Shown piece by piece: positions 45,959-58,150 of a stretch of DNA of 64,000 bases. Position numbers and translations under genes: made by a program. Under the pieces are notes generated by a model. That model searched no databases and was not told the origin of the DNA. It was given only the letters and a program-made list of their open reading frames with translations. The stretch comes from Microcebus murinus (taxonomy: Eukaryota > Chordata > Mammalia > Primates > Cheirogaleidae), in the NCBI RefSeq assembly GCF_040939455.1, contig NC_134126.1, positions 1,980,375-2,044,374 of the forward strand, in the 5' to 3' direction. The number at the start of each line of letters is the position of its first letter. The first letter of the stretch is position 1.

Positions 45959-47837
45959 AGCCCGTCTCCTCCACGGCCCCTGCCTGACTGACTCCTTCCC
46001 GCCCGGCCTGTCACCTGTCACCGTCCTCTGCCCCTGCCTGACACGCTCCTCCCCGCCCGGGCTGTCACCGTCCTCGGCCCCTGCCTGACGGGGCTCCTCC
46101 GTCGCCTGGGCCTTCCAAGGGCTTGGTGTGGACGCTGGTTCCAGGACGCCCTCCCAGGAAGCCGGTAGCAGGGCGGCTGCGGCGTCTCCCGCAACCCAAC
46201 CGTCCGACGGCCGGCCGGCCGGCCGCCCGTCCCTAAGTGGCCTGCGGGGGACGTGCTCCCGCTGTGCCGTGGGGGCCCAGCCTGGTGTCTTCTCTGAGGC
46301 CCCGCGGCTGCCGCTCCCCGCAAGGGGAGAGCCGCGGAGGTGGGGACCGCCTCCTCATGGGGACGTACACCCAGCTCTCCACGTCGGATTCCGGGGCTCT
46401 CTGTCCTGCCAGAAGGCCCAGCTGGCCTGCGGGTCCTTAGAGTGGCAAAAACATCCGAAAACTGAGATTGAGGGTCTGGTGGGTGTCTGCACTTTTGTGC
46501 TGGGCACCCCAGGGAGGCCCGGGGGCTGGCTGGACAACGCGGTCTGCTGGGCTGGGGGGGGGGTTTGGAGGAGCAACTGATGCCCTTTGCACTTTGGGTA
46601 GCAAGTGTCTGAGGTGTCTCTGGGCCCTGCGCCATGTGGGGGCGGGGGCGGGGGCGGGGTGGGAGGAGGAGGAGGAGGAGGAGGACGAGGAGGAGGAGGA
46701 GGCGGGAAGGGCTGTGGCCTGCAGTCGTGTTCCCCGGGGTGGCACGGCATGTGGCTTCTTCCACAGGCTGCTTGGCCTGGGCTCCCTGCACCTGGGCCTT
46801 TGGAGGACTGGCCCTGTGCTTGCCAACACTTCCTGCAGGGACCCAGAGCTGGGAGGTTGCATCTCTCAGCCCTGGGTCGGGCAGAGCCCCAGCGGGCCAT
46901 GCCCACAAGCTCTCTCAGCACGGGTCCCCCAGAAGGCTCCTTTGGGACCAGGATTCTCTTGCGGGTGACTCTTTAAGGTCTGGCCCCTGGATGGAGGGGC
47001 ACCAGGAGTAGAGGAGCAGGAAGGGGAAGGGGGTGGCCATGCGAGGGGACACTTTCAGGCCAAGTCCCAGCTTCAGCCTGATCCTCCTAGGAACCCCGGG
47101 GTGTACATCACACCTCCTGGTTGCCCCGCTCTGAGACAAGGAGCCGGGCTTCGCATTCCCACAGCAGCCAGTCGTGGGCTGAGGACACCTGGGGCGTTGG
47201 GAACTCCCTGGCTTCTCCTTGGATTAACATCTGGAGCTGCTTGGGAATCGTGCCGCCACACACACCCGAGTGCAGGTGTCTTCTGCACAGACTGCGGGCC
47301 TCGCTCTTCTGAATGCCGCTAGCTCGCCACCCACCCACGGGTGACCCTGGTCAGGGTACTTTCTCTCAGGGGCAGACTCTGATCCGGGCGGGCTACCGGT
47401 GTCTCTGTTTGCTCCTTTCTTTCTTCCATTTCGGGAAAGGCTTCCTTACTGGGTGTGGAAATCTCCAATGCCTTTCCTCGCCTATTCTGTCAGCTTTCAA
47501 ATTCTCTTTCAGTTGCCACCCTCACAGATGGATTAGGAAACTCTTTCCGGTGCACTCATTAGTGAAATGACCTCAATGACGCTGGAATCCAATATCTAGT
47601 CGCCGATTTTTAGCGAGTCCACACGCCAGGGTGGTTGGGGTCCAATGCAGCCCCTGCCAGCCCCAGGCCCCTTGGACTGGGCCACAGGAGGACACAGAGG
47701 AGCGTCCCGGCCCCCACGGTAGCGTTGCCGGCAGTTCTCCAAGGGCTTGGGGGTTTTCCAGAGGGAGGAGATGGAGGGGACTGATTTCTTCAGCGCCCCA
47801 CAAACCACGCCACCCCACCCCACCCATGGGACACATC

Positions 47838-47908
<71 letters not shown>

Positions 47909-48425
47909 GCCCCATACACTCGCTCCCCTCCCCCGTGCGCTGTGCCCCAGCCCTGGCCCGGGGGAATAGGCGGCCGCCCGGCCACAGGGCGCGGGGCGCA
48001 GCTGAAAGGGGTTGTGGGGGAGGGCGGCCCCTGGCTGGGGTCAAAGGGCGGGCGCCCCGCCCGCCCGTGCGCAGTCAGCGCGCTGGGGGTGGGGGCGGGG
48101 AGGTGAAGGAGGCCAGGCGAGGAGAGGAGGGGGGCTGGAAGGTCTCCACCTTGGCGGGTCCAGCCGTGGAGGCGCATCTTGTGTGAGTGTGAGTGAGTGA
48201 GTGAGTGTGAGTGTGAGTGTGTGTGTATAGAGAGACAGCCCCCAACCCCGGCCCGCCGCTCCCTGCCCGCCCCGCCTGTCACCCCCGCCCGCCGGACCCG
48301 GCCGGCGAACTCAACAGGCCCGGCCCGGCGCGGGTCAGCGCCGGCGCGGGGCCTGGGGCGGGAGGAGGCGGCGGGGAAGCGCAGAGAGGCTCGGCTTCTT
48401 GAGCGGGGCAGGGGCGCCCTCCGGC
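45959..48425. other. GC-rich spacer, unit 6
   Basis: Same layout, with the CCGG run lacking the CAGC interruption (near 46210), as in units 1 and 8. Private changes: GCCAGCCCCAGG (near 47657) and GGCGGGCGCC (near 48046). Longest (GA)n of the window, 47840-47907 (68 bp). Confidence 0.8.
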
Positions 48426-48545
48426 GTCCACGGCCACACCACCCTGAACGCGCCCGATCTCCTCTGGTCTCGGAAGCTAAGCAGGGTCGGGCCTGGTTAG
48501 AACTTGGATGGGAGACCGCCCGGGAATACCGGGTGCCTTAGGCTT
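48426..48545 (+). rRNA. RNA5S: 5S ribosomal RNA, array gene 7
   Basis: Identical to gene 1. Spacing from gene 6 is 4,064 bp. Its 3' flank carries the unit 5 variants AATCTTTGG and GATCCTGAG. Confidence 0.93.
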
Positions 48546-49008
48546 CTTCTTCTTCTTTTTTTTTTTTTTTTGCCTCTGGTTCTGTCGCGTTTCTGGGAGT
48601 GCGGGGGCGGCCCGGGGTGGGGGTGACCCCCACCCTCAGCGCCCGCCGCGGTGCCTGGCGCCCCAGCCCGCACCGTGGGGCCTCCTCTTGTCCCGAGCCG
48701 CGACACCGCCGCCACGCGGCAGCATGCGTGGCTTCTGGACTGTCAGGTCTCAGACCAAAGGTCTGCTCTGTGGGAACCGACACGCTGGAGGAAACCTTGA
48801 GAGTCTGAGAGGGGAGGGAGTTCCCGAAGAAGGCCAGGATGTCATTTTGAGGGAGTATGTGACCAGAACTCCTCCCGTTGCTTTTGGGGTTCTATGGGCT
48901 ACACGTAGGAATCTTTGGTGGTGGCACCTGATGTTGGGGGATCCTGAGTCACACCCAGACCTGCTCCACAGGCCTCCTTTTACTTTTCTCTTCGGATTCG
49001 TTATTTTT

Positions 49009-49043
<35 letters not shown>

Positions 49044-49385
49044 TTTTTTTTTTTTTTTTTTGAGACAGAGTCTCGGTTTGTTGCCCAGGCTAGAGTGAGT
49101 GCCGTGGCGTCAGCCTAGCTCACAGCAACTTCAAACTCCTGGGCTGGAGTGATCCTTCTGCCTCAGCCTCCCGGGTAGCTGGGACTACAGGCATGCGCCA
49201 CCATGCCCAGCTAATTTTTTATATATATATATATATATCAGTTGGCCAATTAATTTCTTTCTATTGATAGTAGAGACGGGGTCTCGCTCTTGCTCAGGCT
49301 GGTTTTGAACTCCTGACCTTGAGCAATCCACCCGCCTCGGCCTCCCAAGAGCTAGGATTACAGGCGTGAGCCACAGCGCCCGGCC
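49009..49385 (-). mobile_element. Lemur-type Alu, unit 7 copy
   Basis: Same insertion. Left duplication from 48994, right from 49386. Confidence 0.95.
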
Positions 49386-49401
49386 GGATTCATTATTTTT
49401 A

Positions 49402-49997
49402 AAAAGTGTCTCTTATCTCTATTATTGCATTTTCTTTTCTCTCTCTTTTCAAGCAGATGATGGGAGTCCAAGTATTAAGGTGACATGTGTTGCCCATGCC
49501 CCCCTCTCCCACCCCCGTGTTCTTATTCATTTACCTCTCATGTTGTTCCAGCGTATTGTGGGGGTACCAATGTTAAGGTCGGGTGCGTTGCCCTCTCCCA
49601 GCCTCCCCCCTCGGGTCAGAGCTTCAAGTGCGCCCATCCCCCAGTCGGTGCGCACCCACCGCATTCCTAATGGATGTGTATGCCCATCCCCTCCCCACAC
49701 CCGCCCGACACCCACCCGATGAAGGTGATTCCTCTGTGTCCACTTAGGTGTCCATCAGTTCGTACCCATTTGCTGGTGAGCGTGAGCACGTGGTGCTCGT
49801 GTGTCCATTCTTGGGATACTTGGCTTACTGGAACGGGTTCCAGCTCTGGCCAGGAGAACCACGAGAGGTGCCCCCTCACCGCTGCTCCTCATAGCCGAAT
49901 AGCACTCCGTGGTGTCCACGCGCCACATTTCATTTACGCACTCGTGGGTCGATGGGCACTCGGGTCGCTTCCAGGTCTTTGCGATTGTGACTTGTGC
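49402..49997 (-). mobile_element. L1 3' fragment, unit 7 copy
   Basis: Same L1 remnant, with the TGCCCATGCC variant of unit 5 near 49491. Confidence 0.87.
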
Positions 49998-50023
49998 CCT
50001 GACTCTAACCCTAACCCTTACCC
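49998..50023. repeat. 26-bp telomere-like scrap, unit 7
   Basis: Identical to the unit 1 copy. Confidence 0.78.
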
Positions 50024-51906
50024 AGCCCGTCTCCTCCACGGCCCCTGCCTGACTGACTCCTTCCCGCCCGGCCTGTCACCTGTCACCGTCCTCTGCCCCT
50101 GCCTGACACGCTCCTCCCCGCCCGGGCTGTCACCGTCCTCGGCCCCTGCCTGACGGGGCTCCTCCGTCGCCTGGGCCTTCCAAGGGCTTGGTGTGGACGC
50201 TGGTTCCAGGACGCCCTCCCAGGAAGCCGGTAGCAGGGCGGCTGCGGCGTCTCCCGCAACCCAACCGTCCGACGGCCGGCCGGCCAGCCGGCCGCCCGTC
50301 CCTAAGTGGCCTGCGGGGGACGTGCTCCCGCTGTGCCGTGGGGGCCCAGCCTGGTGTCTTCTCTGAGGCCCCGCGGCTGCCGCTCCCCGCAAGGGGAGAG
50401 CCGCGGAGGTGGGGACCGCCTCCTCATGGGGACGTACACCCAGCTCTCCACGTCGGATTCCGGGGCTCTCTGTCCTGCCAGAAGGCCCAGCTGGCCTGCG
50501 GGTCCTTAGAGTGGCAAAAACATCCGAAAACTGAGATTGAGGGTCTGGTGGGTGTCTGCACTTTTGTGCTGGGCACCCCAGGGAGGCCCGGGGGCTGGCT
50601 GGACAACGCGGTCTGCTGGGCTGGGGGGGGGGTTTGGAGGAGCAACTGATGCCCTTTGCACTTTGGGTAGCAAGTGTCTGAGGTGTCTCTGGGCCCTGCG
50701 CCATGTGGGGGCGGGGGCGGGGGCGGGGTGGGAGGAGGAGGAGGAGGAGGAGGACGAGGAGGAGGAGGAGGCGGGAAGGGCTGTGGCCTGCAGTCGTGTT
50801 CCCCGGGGTGGCACGGCATGTGGCTTCTTCCACAGGCTGCTTGGCCTGGGCTCCCTGCACCTGGGCCTTTGGAGGACTGGCCCTGTGCTTGCCAACACTT
50901 CCTGCAGGGACCCAGAGCTGGGAGGTTGCATCTCTCAGCCCTGGGTCGGGCAGAGCCCCAGCGGGCCATGCCCACAAGCTCTCTCAGCACGGGTCCCCCA
51001 GAAGGCTCCTTTGGGACCAGGATTCTCTTGCAGGTGACTCTTTAAGGTCTGGCCCCTGGATGGAGGGGCACCAGGAGTAGAGGAGCAGGAAGGGGAAGGG
51101 GGTGGCCATGCGAGGGGACACTTTCAGGCCAAGTCCCAGCTTCAGCCTGATCCTCCTAGGAACCCCGGGGTGTACATCACACCTCCTGGTTGCCCCGCTC
51201 TGAGACAAGGAGCCGGGCTTCGCATTCCCACAGCAGCCAGTCGTGGGCTGAGGACACCTGGGGCGTTGGGAACTCCCTGGCTTCTCCTTGGATTAACATC
51301 TGGAGCTGCTTGGGAATCGTGCCACCACACACACCCGAGTGCAGGTGTCTTCTGCACAGACTGCGGGCCTCGCTCTTCTGAATGCCGCTAGCTCGCCACC
51401 CACCCACGGGTGACCCTGGTCAGGGTACTTTCTCTCAGGGGCAGACTCTGATCCGGGCGGGCTACCGGTGTCTCTGTTTGCTCCTTTCTTTCTTCCATTT
51501 CGGGAAAGGCTTCCTTACTGGGTGTGGAAATCTCCAATGCCTTTCCTCGCCTATTCTGTCAGCTTTCAAATTCTCTTTCAGTTGCCACCCTCACAGATGG
51601 ATTAGGAAACTCTTTCCGGTGCACTCATTAGTGAAATGACCTCAATGACGCTGGAATCCAATATCTAGTCGCCGATTTTTAGCGAGTCCACACGCCAGGG
51701 TGGTTGGGGTCCAATGCAGCCCCTGCCAGGCCCAGGCCCCTTGGACTGGGCCACAGGAGGACACAGAGGAGCGTCCCGGCCCCCACGGTAGCGTTGCCGG
51801 CAGTTCTCCAAGGGCTTGGGGGTTTTCCAGAGGGAGGAGATGGAGGGGACTGATTTCTTCAGCGCCCCACAAACCACGCCACCCCACCCCACCCATGGGA
51901 CACATC

Positions 51907-51973
<67 letters not shown>

Positions 51974-52488
51974 GCCCCATACACTCGCTCCCCTCCCCCG
52001 TGCGCTGTGCCCCAGCCCTGGCCCGGGGAATAGGCGGCCGCCCGGCCACAGGGCGCGGGGCGCAGCTGAAAGGGGTTGTGGGGAGGGCGGCCCCTGGCTG
52101 GGGTCAAAGGGCGAGCGCCCCGCCCGCCCGTGCGCAGTCAGCGCGCTGGGGGTGGGGGCGGGGAGGTGAAGGAGGCCAGGCGAGGAGAGGAGGGGGGCTG
52201 GAAGGTCTCCACCTTGGCGGGTCCAGCCGTGGAGGCGCATCTTGTGTGAGTGTGAGTGAGTGAGTGAGTGTGAGTGTGAGTGTGTGTGTATAGAGAGACA
52301 GCCCCCAACCCCGGCCCGCCGCTCCCTGCCCGCCCCGCCTGTCACCCCCGCCCGCCGGACCCGGCCGGCGAACTCAACAGGCCCGGCCCGGCGCGGGTCA
52401 GCGCCGGCGCGGGGCCTGGGGCGGGAGGAGGCGGCGGGGAAGCGCAGAGAGGCTCGGCTTCTTGAGCGGGGCAGGGGCGCCCTCCGGC
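50024..52488. other. GC-rich spacer, unit 7
   Basis: Same layout with the unit 5 variants (near 51320, 52021 and 52076). Private change CTTGCAGGTGAC (near 51028). (GA)n at 51909-51972. Confidence 0.8.
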
Positions 52489-52608
52489 GTCCACGGCCAC
52501 ACCACCCTGAACGCGCCCGATCTCCTCTGGTCTCGGAAGCTAAGCAGGGTCGGGCCTGGTTAGAACTTGGATGGGAGACCGCCCGGGAATACCGGGTGCC
52601 TTAGGCTT
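52489..52608 (+). rRNA. RNA5S: 5S ribosomal RNA, array gene 8
   Basis: Identical to gene 1. Spacing from gene 7 is 4,063 bp. The terminator T-run is slightly shorter than in most units. Confidence 0.93.
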
Positions 52609-53070
52609 CTTCTTCTTCTTTTTTTTTTTTTTTGCCTCTGGTTCTGTCGCGTTTCTGGGAGTGCGGGGGCGGCCCGGGGTGGGGGTGACCCCCACCCTCA
52701 GCGCCCGCCGCGGTGCCTGGCGCCCCAGCCCGCACCGTGGGGCCTCCTCTTGTCCCGAGCCGCGACACCGCCGCCACGCGGCAGCATGCGTGGCTTCTGG
52801 ACTGTCAGGTCTCAGACCAAAGGTCTGCTCTGTGGGAACCGACACGCTGGAGGAAACCTTGAGAGTCTGAGAGGGGAGGGAGTTCCCGAAGAAGGCCAGG
52901 ATGTCATTTTGAGGGAGTATGTGACCAGAACTCCTCCCGTTGCTTTTGGGGTTCTATGGGCTACACGTAGGAATCTCTGGTGGTGGCACCTGATGTTGGG
53001 GGATCCGGAGTCACACCCAGACCTGCTCCACAGGCCTCCTTTTACTTTTCTCTTCGGATTCGTTATTTTT

Positions 53071-53117
<47 letters not shown>

Positions 53118-53450
53118 TTTTTTTTTGAGACAGAGTCTCGGTTTGTTGCCCAGGCTAGAGTGAGTGCCGTGGCGTCAGCCTAGCTCACAGCAACTTCAAA
53201 CTCCTGGGCTGGAGTGATCCTTCTGCCTCAGCCTCCCGGGTAGCTGGGACTACAGGCATGCGCCACCATGCCCAGCTAATTTTTTATATATATATATATA
53301 TATCAGTTGGCCAATTAATTTCTTTCTATTGATAGTAGAGACGGGGTCTCGCTCTTGCTCAGGCTGGTTTTGAACTCCTGACCTTGAGCAATCCACCCGC
53401 CTCGGCCTCCCAAGAGCTAGGATTACAGGCGTGAGCCACAGCGCCCGGCC
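53071..53450 (-). mobile_element. Lemur-type Alu, unit 8 copy
   Basis: Same insertion. Left duplication 53056-53070, right from 53451. Long (ATTT)n tail. Confidence 0.95.
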
Positions 53451-53466
53451 GGATTCATTATTTTTA

Positions 53467-54062
53467 AAAAGTGTCTCTTATCTCTATTATTGCATTTTCT
53501 TTTCTCTCTCTTTTCAAGCAGATGATGGGAGTCCAAGTATTAAGGTGACATGTGTTGCCCGTGCCCCCCTCTCCCACCCCCGTGTTCTTATTCATTTACC
53601 TCTCATGTTGTTCCAGCGTATTGTGGGGGTACCAATGTTAAGGTCGGGTGCGTTGCCCTCTCCCAGCCTCCCCCCTCGGGTCAGAGCTTCAAGTGCGCCC
53701 ATCCCCCAGTCGGTGCGCACCCACCGCATTCCTAATGGATGTGTATGCCCATCCCCTCCCCACACCCGCCCGACACCCACCCGATGAAGGTGATTCCTCT
53801 GTGTCCACTTAGGTGTCCATCAGTTCGTACCCATTTGCTGGTGAGCGTGAGCACGTGGTGCTCGTGTGTCCATTCTTGGGATACTTGGCTTACTGGAACG
53901 GGTTCCAGCTCTGGCCAGGAGAACCACGAGAGGTGCCCCCTCACCGCTGCTCCTCATAGCCGAATAGCACTCCGTGGTGTCCACGCGCCACATTTCATTT
54001 ACGCACTCGTGGGTCGATGGGCACTCGGGTCGCTTCCAGGTCTTTGCGATTGTGACTTGTGC
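53467..54062 (-). mobile_element. L1 3' fragment, unit 8 copy
   Basis: Same L1 remnant. Confidence 0.87.
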
Positions 54063-54088
54063 CCTGACTCTAACCCTAACCCTTACCC
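54063..54088. repeat. 26-bp telomere-like scrap, unit 8
   Basis: Identical to the unit 1 copy. Confidence 0.78.
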
Positions 54089-55967
54089 AGCCCGTCTCCT
54101 CCACGGCCCCTGCCTGACTGACTCCTTCCCGCCCGGCCTGTCACCTGTCACCGTCCTCTGCCCCTGCCTGACACGCTCCTCCCCGCCCGGGCTGTCACCG
54201 TCCTCGGCCCCTGCCTGACGGGGCTCCTCCGTCGCCTGGGCCTTCCAAGGGCTTGGTGTGGACGCTGGTTCCAGGACGCCCTCCCAGGAAGCCGGTAGCA
54301 GGGCGGCTGCGGCGTCTCCCGCAACCCAACCGTCCGACGGCCGGCCGGCCGGCCGCCCGTCCCTAAGTGGCCTGCGGGGGACGTGCTCCCGCTGTGCCGT
54401 GGGGGCCCAGCCTGGTGTCTTCTCTGAGGCCCCGCGGCTGCCGCTCCCCACAAGGGGAGAGCCGCGGAGGTGGGGACCGCCTCCTCATGGGGACGTACAC
54501 CCAGCTCTCCACGTCGGATTCCGGGGCTCTCTGTCCTGCCAGAAGGCCCAGCTGGCCTGCGGGTCCTTAGAGTGGCAAAAACATCCGAAAACTGAGATTG
54601 AGGGTCTGGTGGGTGTCTGCACTTTTGTGCTGGGCACCCCAGGGAGGCCCGGGGGCTGGCTGGACAACGCGGTCTGCTGGGCTGGGGGGGGGGTTTGGAG
54701 GAGCAACTGATGCCCTTTGCACTTTGGGTAGCAAGTGTCTGAGGTGTCTCTGGGCCCTGCGCCATGTGGGGGCGGGGGCGGGGGCGGGGTGGGAGGAGGA
54801 GGAGGAGGAGGAGGACGAGGAGGAGGAGGAGGCGGGAAGGGCTGTGGCCTGCAGTCGTGTTCCCCGGGGTGGCACGGCATGTGGCTTCTTCCACAGGCTG
54901 CTTGGCCTGGGCTCCCTGCACCTGGGCCTTTGGAGGACTGGCCCTGTGCTTGCCAACACTTCCTGCAGGGACCCAGAGCTGGGAGGTTGCATCTCTCAGC
55001 CCTGGGTCGGGCAGAGCCCCAGCGGGCCATGCCCACAAGCTCTCTCAGCACGGGTCCCCCAGAAGGCTCCTTTGGGACCAGGATTCTCTTGCGGGTGACT
55101 CTTTAAGGTCTGGCCCCTGGATGGAGGGGCACCAGGAGTAGAGGAGCAGGAAGGGGAAGGGGGTGGCCATGCGAGGGGACACTTTCAGGCCAAGTCCCAG
55201 CTTCAGCCTGATCCTCCTAGGAACCCCGGGGTGTACATCACACCTCCTGGTTGCCCCGCTCTGAGACAAGGAGCCGGGCTTCGCATTCCCACAGCAGCCA
55301 GTCGTGGGCTGAGGACACCTGGGGCGTTGGGAACTCCCTGGCTTCTCCTTGGATTAACATCTGGAGCTGCTTGGGAATCGTGCCGCCACACACACCCGAG
55401 TGCAGGTGTCTTCTGCACAGACTGCGGGCCTCGCTCTTCTGAATGCCGCTAGCTCGCCACCCACCCACGGGTGACCCTGGTCAGGGTACTTTCTCTCAGG
55501 GGCAGACTCTGATCCGGGCGGGCTACCGGTGTCTCTGTTTGCTCCTTTCTTTCTTCCATTTCGGGAAAGGCTTCCTTACTGGGTGTGGAAATCTCCAATG
55601 CCTTTCCTCGCCTATTCTGTCAGCTTTCAAATTCTCTTTCAGTTGCCACCCTCACAGATGGATTAGGAAACTCTTTCCGGTGCACTCATTAGTGAAATGA
55701 CCTCAATGACGCTGGAATCCAATATCTAGTCGCCGATTTTTAGCGAGTCCACACGCCAGGGTGGTTGGGGTCCAATGCAGCCCCTGCCAGGCCCAGGCCC
55801 CTTGGACTGGGCCACAGGAGGACACAGAGGAGCGTCCCGGCCCCCACGGTAGCGTTGCCGGCAGTTCTCCAAGGGCTTGGGGGTTTTCCAGAGGGAGGAG
55901 ATGGAGGGGACTGATTTCTTCAGCGCCCCACAAACCACGCCACCCCACCCCACCCATGGGACACATC

Positions 55968-56028
<61 letters not shown>

Positions 56029-56545
56029 GCCCCATACACTCGCTCCCCTCCCCCGTGCGCTGTGCCCCAGCCCTGGCCCGGGGGAATAGGCGGCCGCCCG
56101 GCCACAGGGCGCGGGGCGCAGCTGAAAGGGGTTGTGGGGGAGGGCGGCCCCTGGCTGGGGTCAAAGGGCGAGCGCCCCGCCCGCCCGTGCGCAGTCAGCG
56201 CGCTGGGGGTGGGGGCGGGGAGGTGAAGGAGGCCAGGCGAGGAGAGGAGGGGGGCTGGAAGGTCTCCACCTTGGCGGGTCCAGCCGTGGAGGCGCATCTT
56301 GTGTGAGTGTGAGTGAGTGAGTGAGTGTGAGTGTGAGTGTGTGTGTATAGAGAGACAGCCCCCAACCCCGGCCCGCCGCTCCCTGCCCGCCCCGCCTGTC
56401 ACCCCCGCCCGCCGGACCCGGCCGGCGAACTCAACAGGCCCGGCCCGGCGCGGGTCAGCGCCGGCGCGGGGCCTGGGGCGGGAGGAGGCGGCGGGGAAGC
56501 GCAGAGAGGCTCGGCTTCTTGAGCGGGGCAGGGGCGCCCTCCGGC
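54089..56545. other. GC-rich spacer, unit 8
   Basis: Same layout, CCGG run without CAGC (near 54340). Private change CTCCCCACAAGG (near 54444). (GA)n at 55970-56027. Confidence 0.8.
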
Positions 56546-56665
56546 GTCCACGGCCACACCACCCTGAACGCGCCCGATCTCCTCTGGTCTCGGAAGCTAA
56601 GCAGGGTCGGGCCTGGTTAGAACTTGGATGGGAGACCGCCCGGGAATACCGGGTGCCTTAGGCTT
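56546..56665 (+). rRNA. RNA5S: 5S ribosomal RNA, array gene 9
   Basis: Identical to gene 1. Spacing from gene 8 is 4,057 bp. Confidence 0.93.
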
Positions 56666-57128
56666 CTTCTTCTTCTTTTTTTTTTTTTTTTGCCTCTGGT
56701 TCTGTCGCGTTTCTGGGAGTGCGGGGGCGGCCCGGGGTGGGGGTGACCCCCACCCTCAGCGCCCGCCGCGGTGCCTGGCGCCCCAGCCCGCACCGTGGGG
56801 CCTCCTCTTGTCCCGAGCCGCGACACCGCCGCCACGCGGCAGCATGCGTGGCTTCTGGACTGTCAGGTCTCAGACCAAAGGTCTGCTCTGTGGGAACCGA
56901 CACGCTGGAGGAAACCTTGAGAGTCTGAGAGGGGAGGGAGTTCCCGAAGAAGGCCAGGATGTCATTTTGAGGGAGTATGTGACCAGAACTCCTCCCGTTG
57001 CTTTTGGGGTTCTATGGGCTACACGTAGGAATCTCTGGTGGTGGCACCTGATGTTGGGGGATCCGGAGTCACACCCAGACCTGCTCCACAGGCCTCCTTT
57101 TACTTTTCTCTTCGGATTCGTTATTTTT

Positions 57129-57175
<47 letters not shown>

Positions 57176-57512
57176 TTTTTTTTTTTTTGAGACAGAGTCT
57201 CGGTTTGTTGCCCAGGCTAGAGTGAGTGCCGTGGCGTCAGCCTAGCTCACAGCAACTTCAAACTCCTGGGCTGGAGTGATCCTTCTGCCTCAGCCTCCCG
57301 GGTAGCTGGGACTACAGGCATGCGCCACCATGCCCAGCTAATTTTTTATATATATATATATATATCAGTTGGCCAATTAATTTCTTTCTATTGATAGTAG
57401 AGACGGGGTCTCGCTCTTGCTCAGGCTGGTTTTGAACTCCTGACCTTGAGCAATCCACCCGCCTCGGCCTCCCAAGAGCTAGGATTACAGGCGTGAGCCA
57501 CAGCGCCCGGCC
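57129..57512 (-). mobile_element. Lemur-type Alu, unit 9 copy
   Basis: Same insertion. Left duplication 57114-57128, right from 57513. The tail is one of the longest. Confidence 0.95.
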
Positions 57513-57528
57513 GGATTCATTATTTTTA

Positions 57529-58124
57529 AAAAGTGTCTCTTATCTCTATTATTGCATTTTCTTTTCTCTCTCTTTTCAAGCAGATGATGGGAGTCCAAGT
57601 ATTAAGGTGACATGTGTTGCCCGTGCCCCCCTCTCCCACCCCCGTGTTCTTATTCATTTACCTCTCATGTTGTTCCAGCGTATTGTGGGGGTACCAATGT
57701 TAAGGTCGGGTGCGTTGCCCTCTCCCAGCCTCCCCCCTCGGGTCAGAGCTTCAAGTGCGCCCATCCCCCAGTCGGTGCGCACCCACCGCATTCCTAATGG
57801 ATGTGTATGCCCATCCCCTCCCCACACCCGCCCGACACCCACCCGATGAAGGTGATTCCTCTGTGTCCACTTAGGTGTCCATCAGTTCGTACCCATTTGC
57901 TGGTGAGCGTGAGCACGTGGTGCTCGTGTGTCCATTCTTGGGATACTTGGCTTACTGGAACGGGTTCCAGCTCTGGCCAGGAGAACCACGAGAGGTGCCC
58001 CCTCACCGCTGCTCCTCATAGCCGAATAGCACTCCGTGGTGTCCACGCGCCACATTTCATTTACGCACTCGTGGGTCGATGGGCACTCGGGTCGCTTCCA
58101 GGTCTTTGCGATTGTGACTTGTGC
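57529..58124 (-). mobile_element. L1 3' fragment, unit 9 copy
   Basis: Same L1 remnant. Confidence 0.87.
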
Positions 58125-58150
58125 CCTGACTCTAACCCTAACCCTTACCC
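58125..58150. repeat. 26-bp telomere-like scrap, unit 9
   Basis: Identical to the unit 1 copy. Confidence 0.78.
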
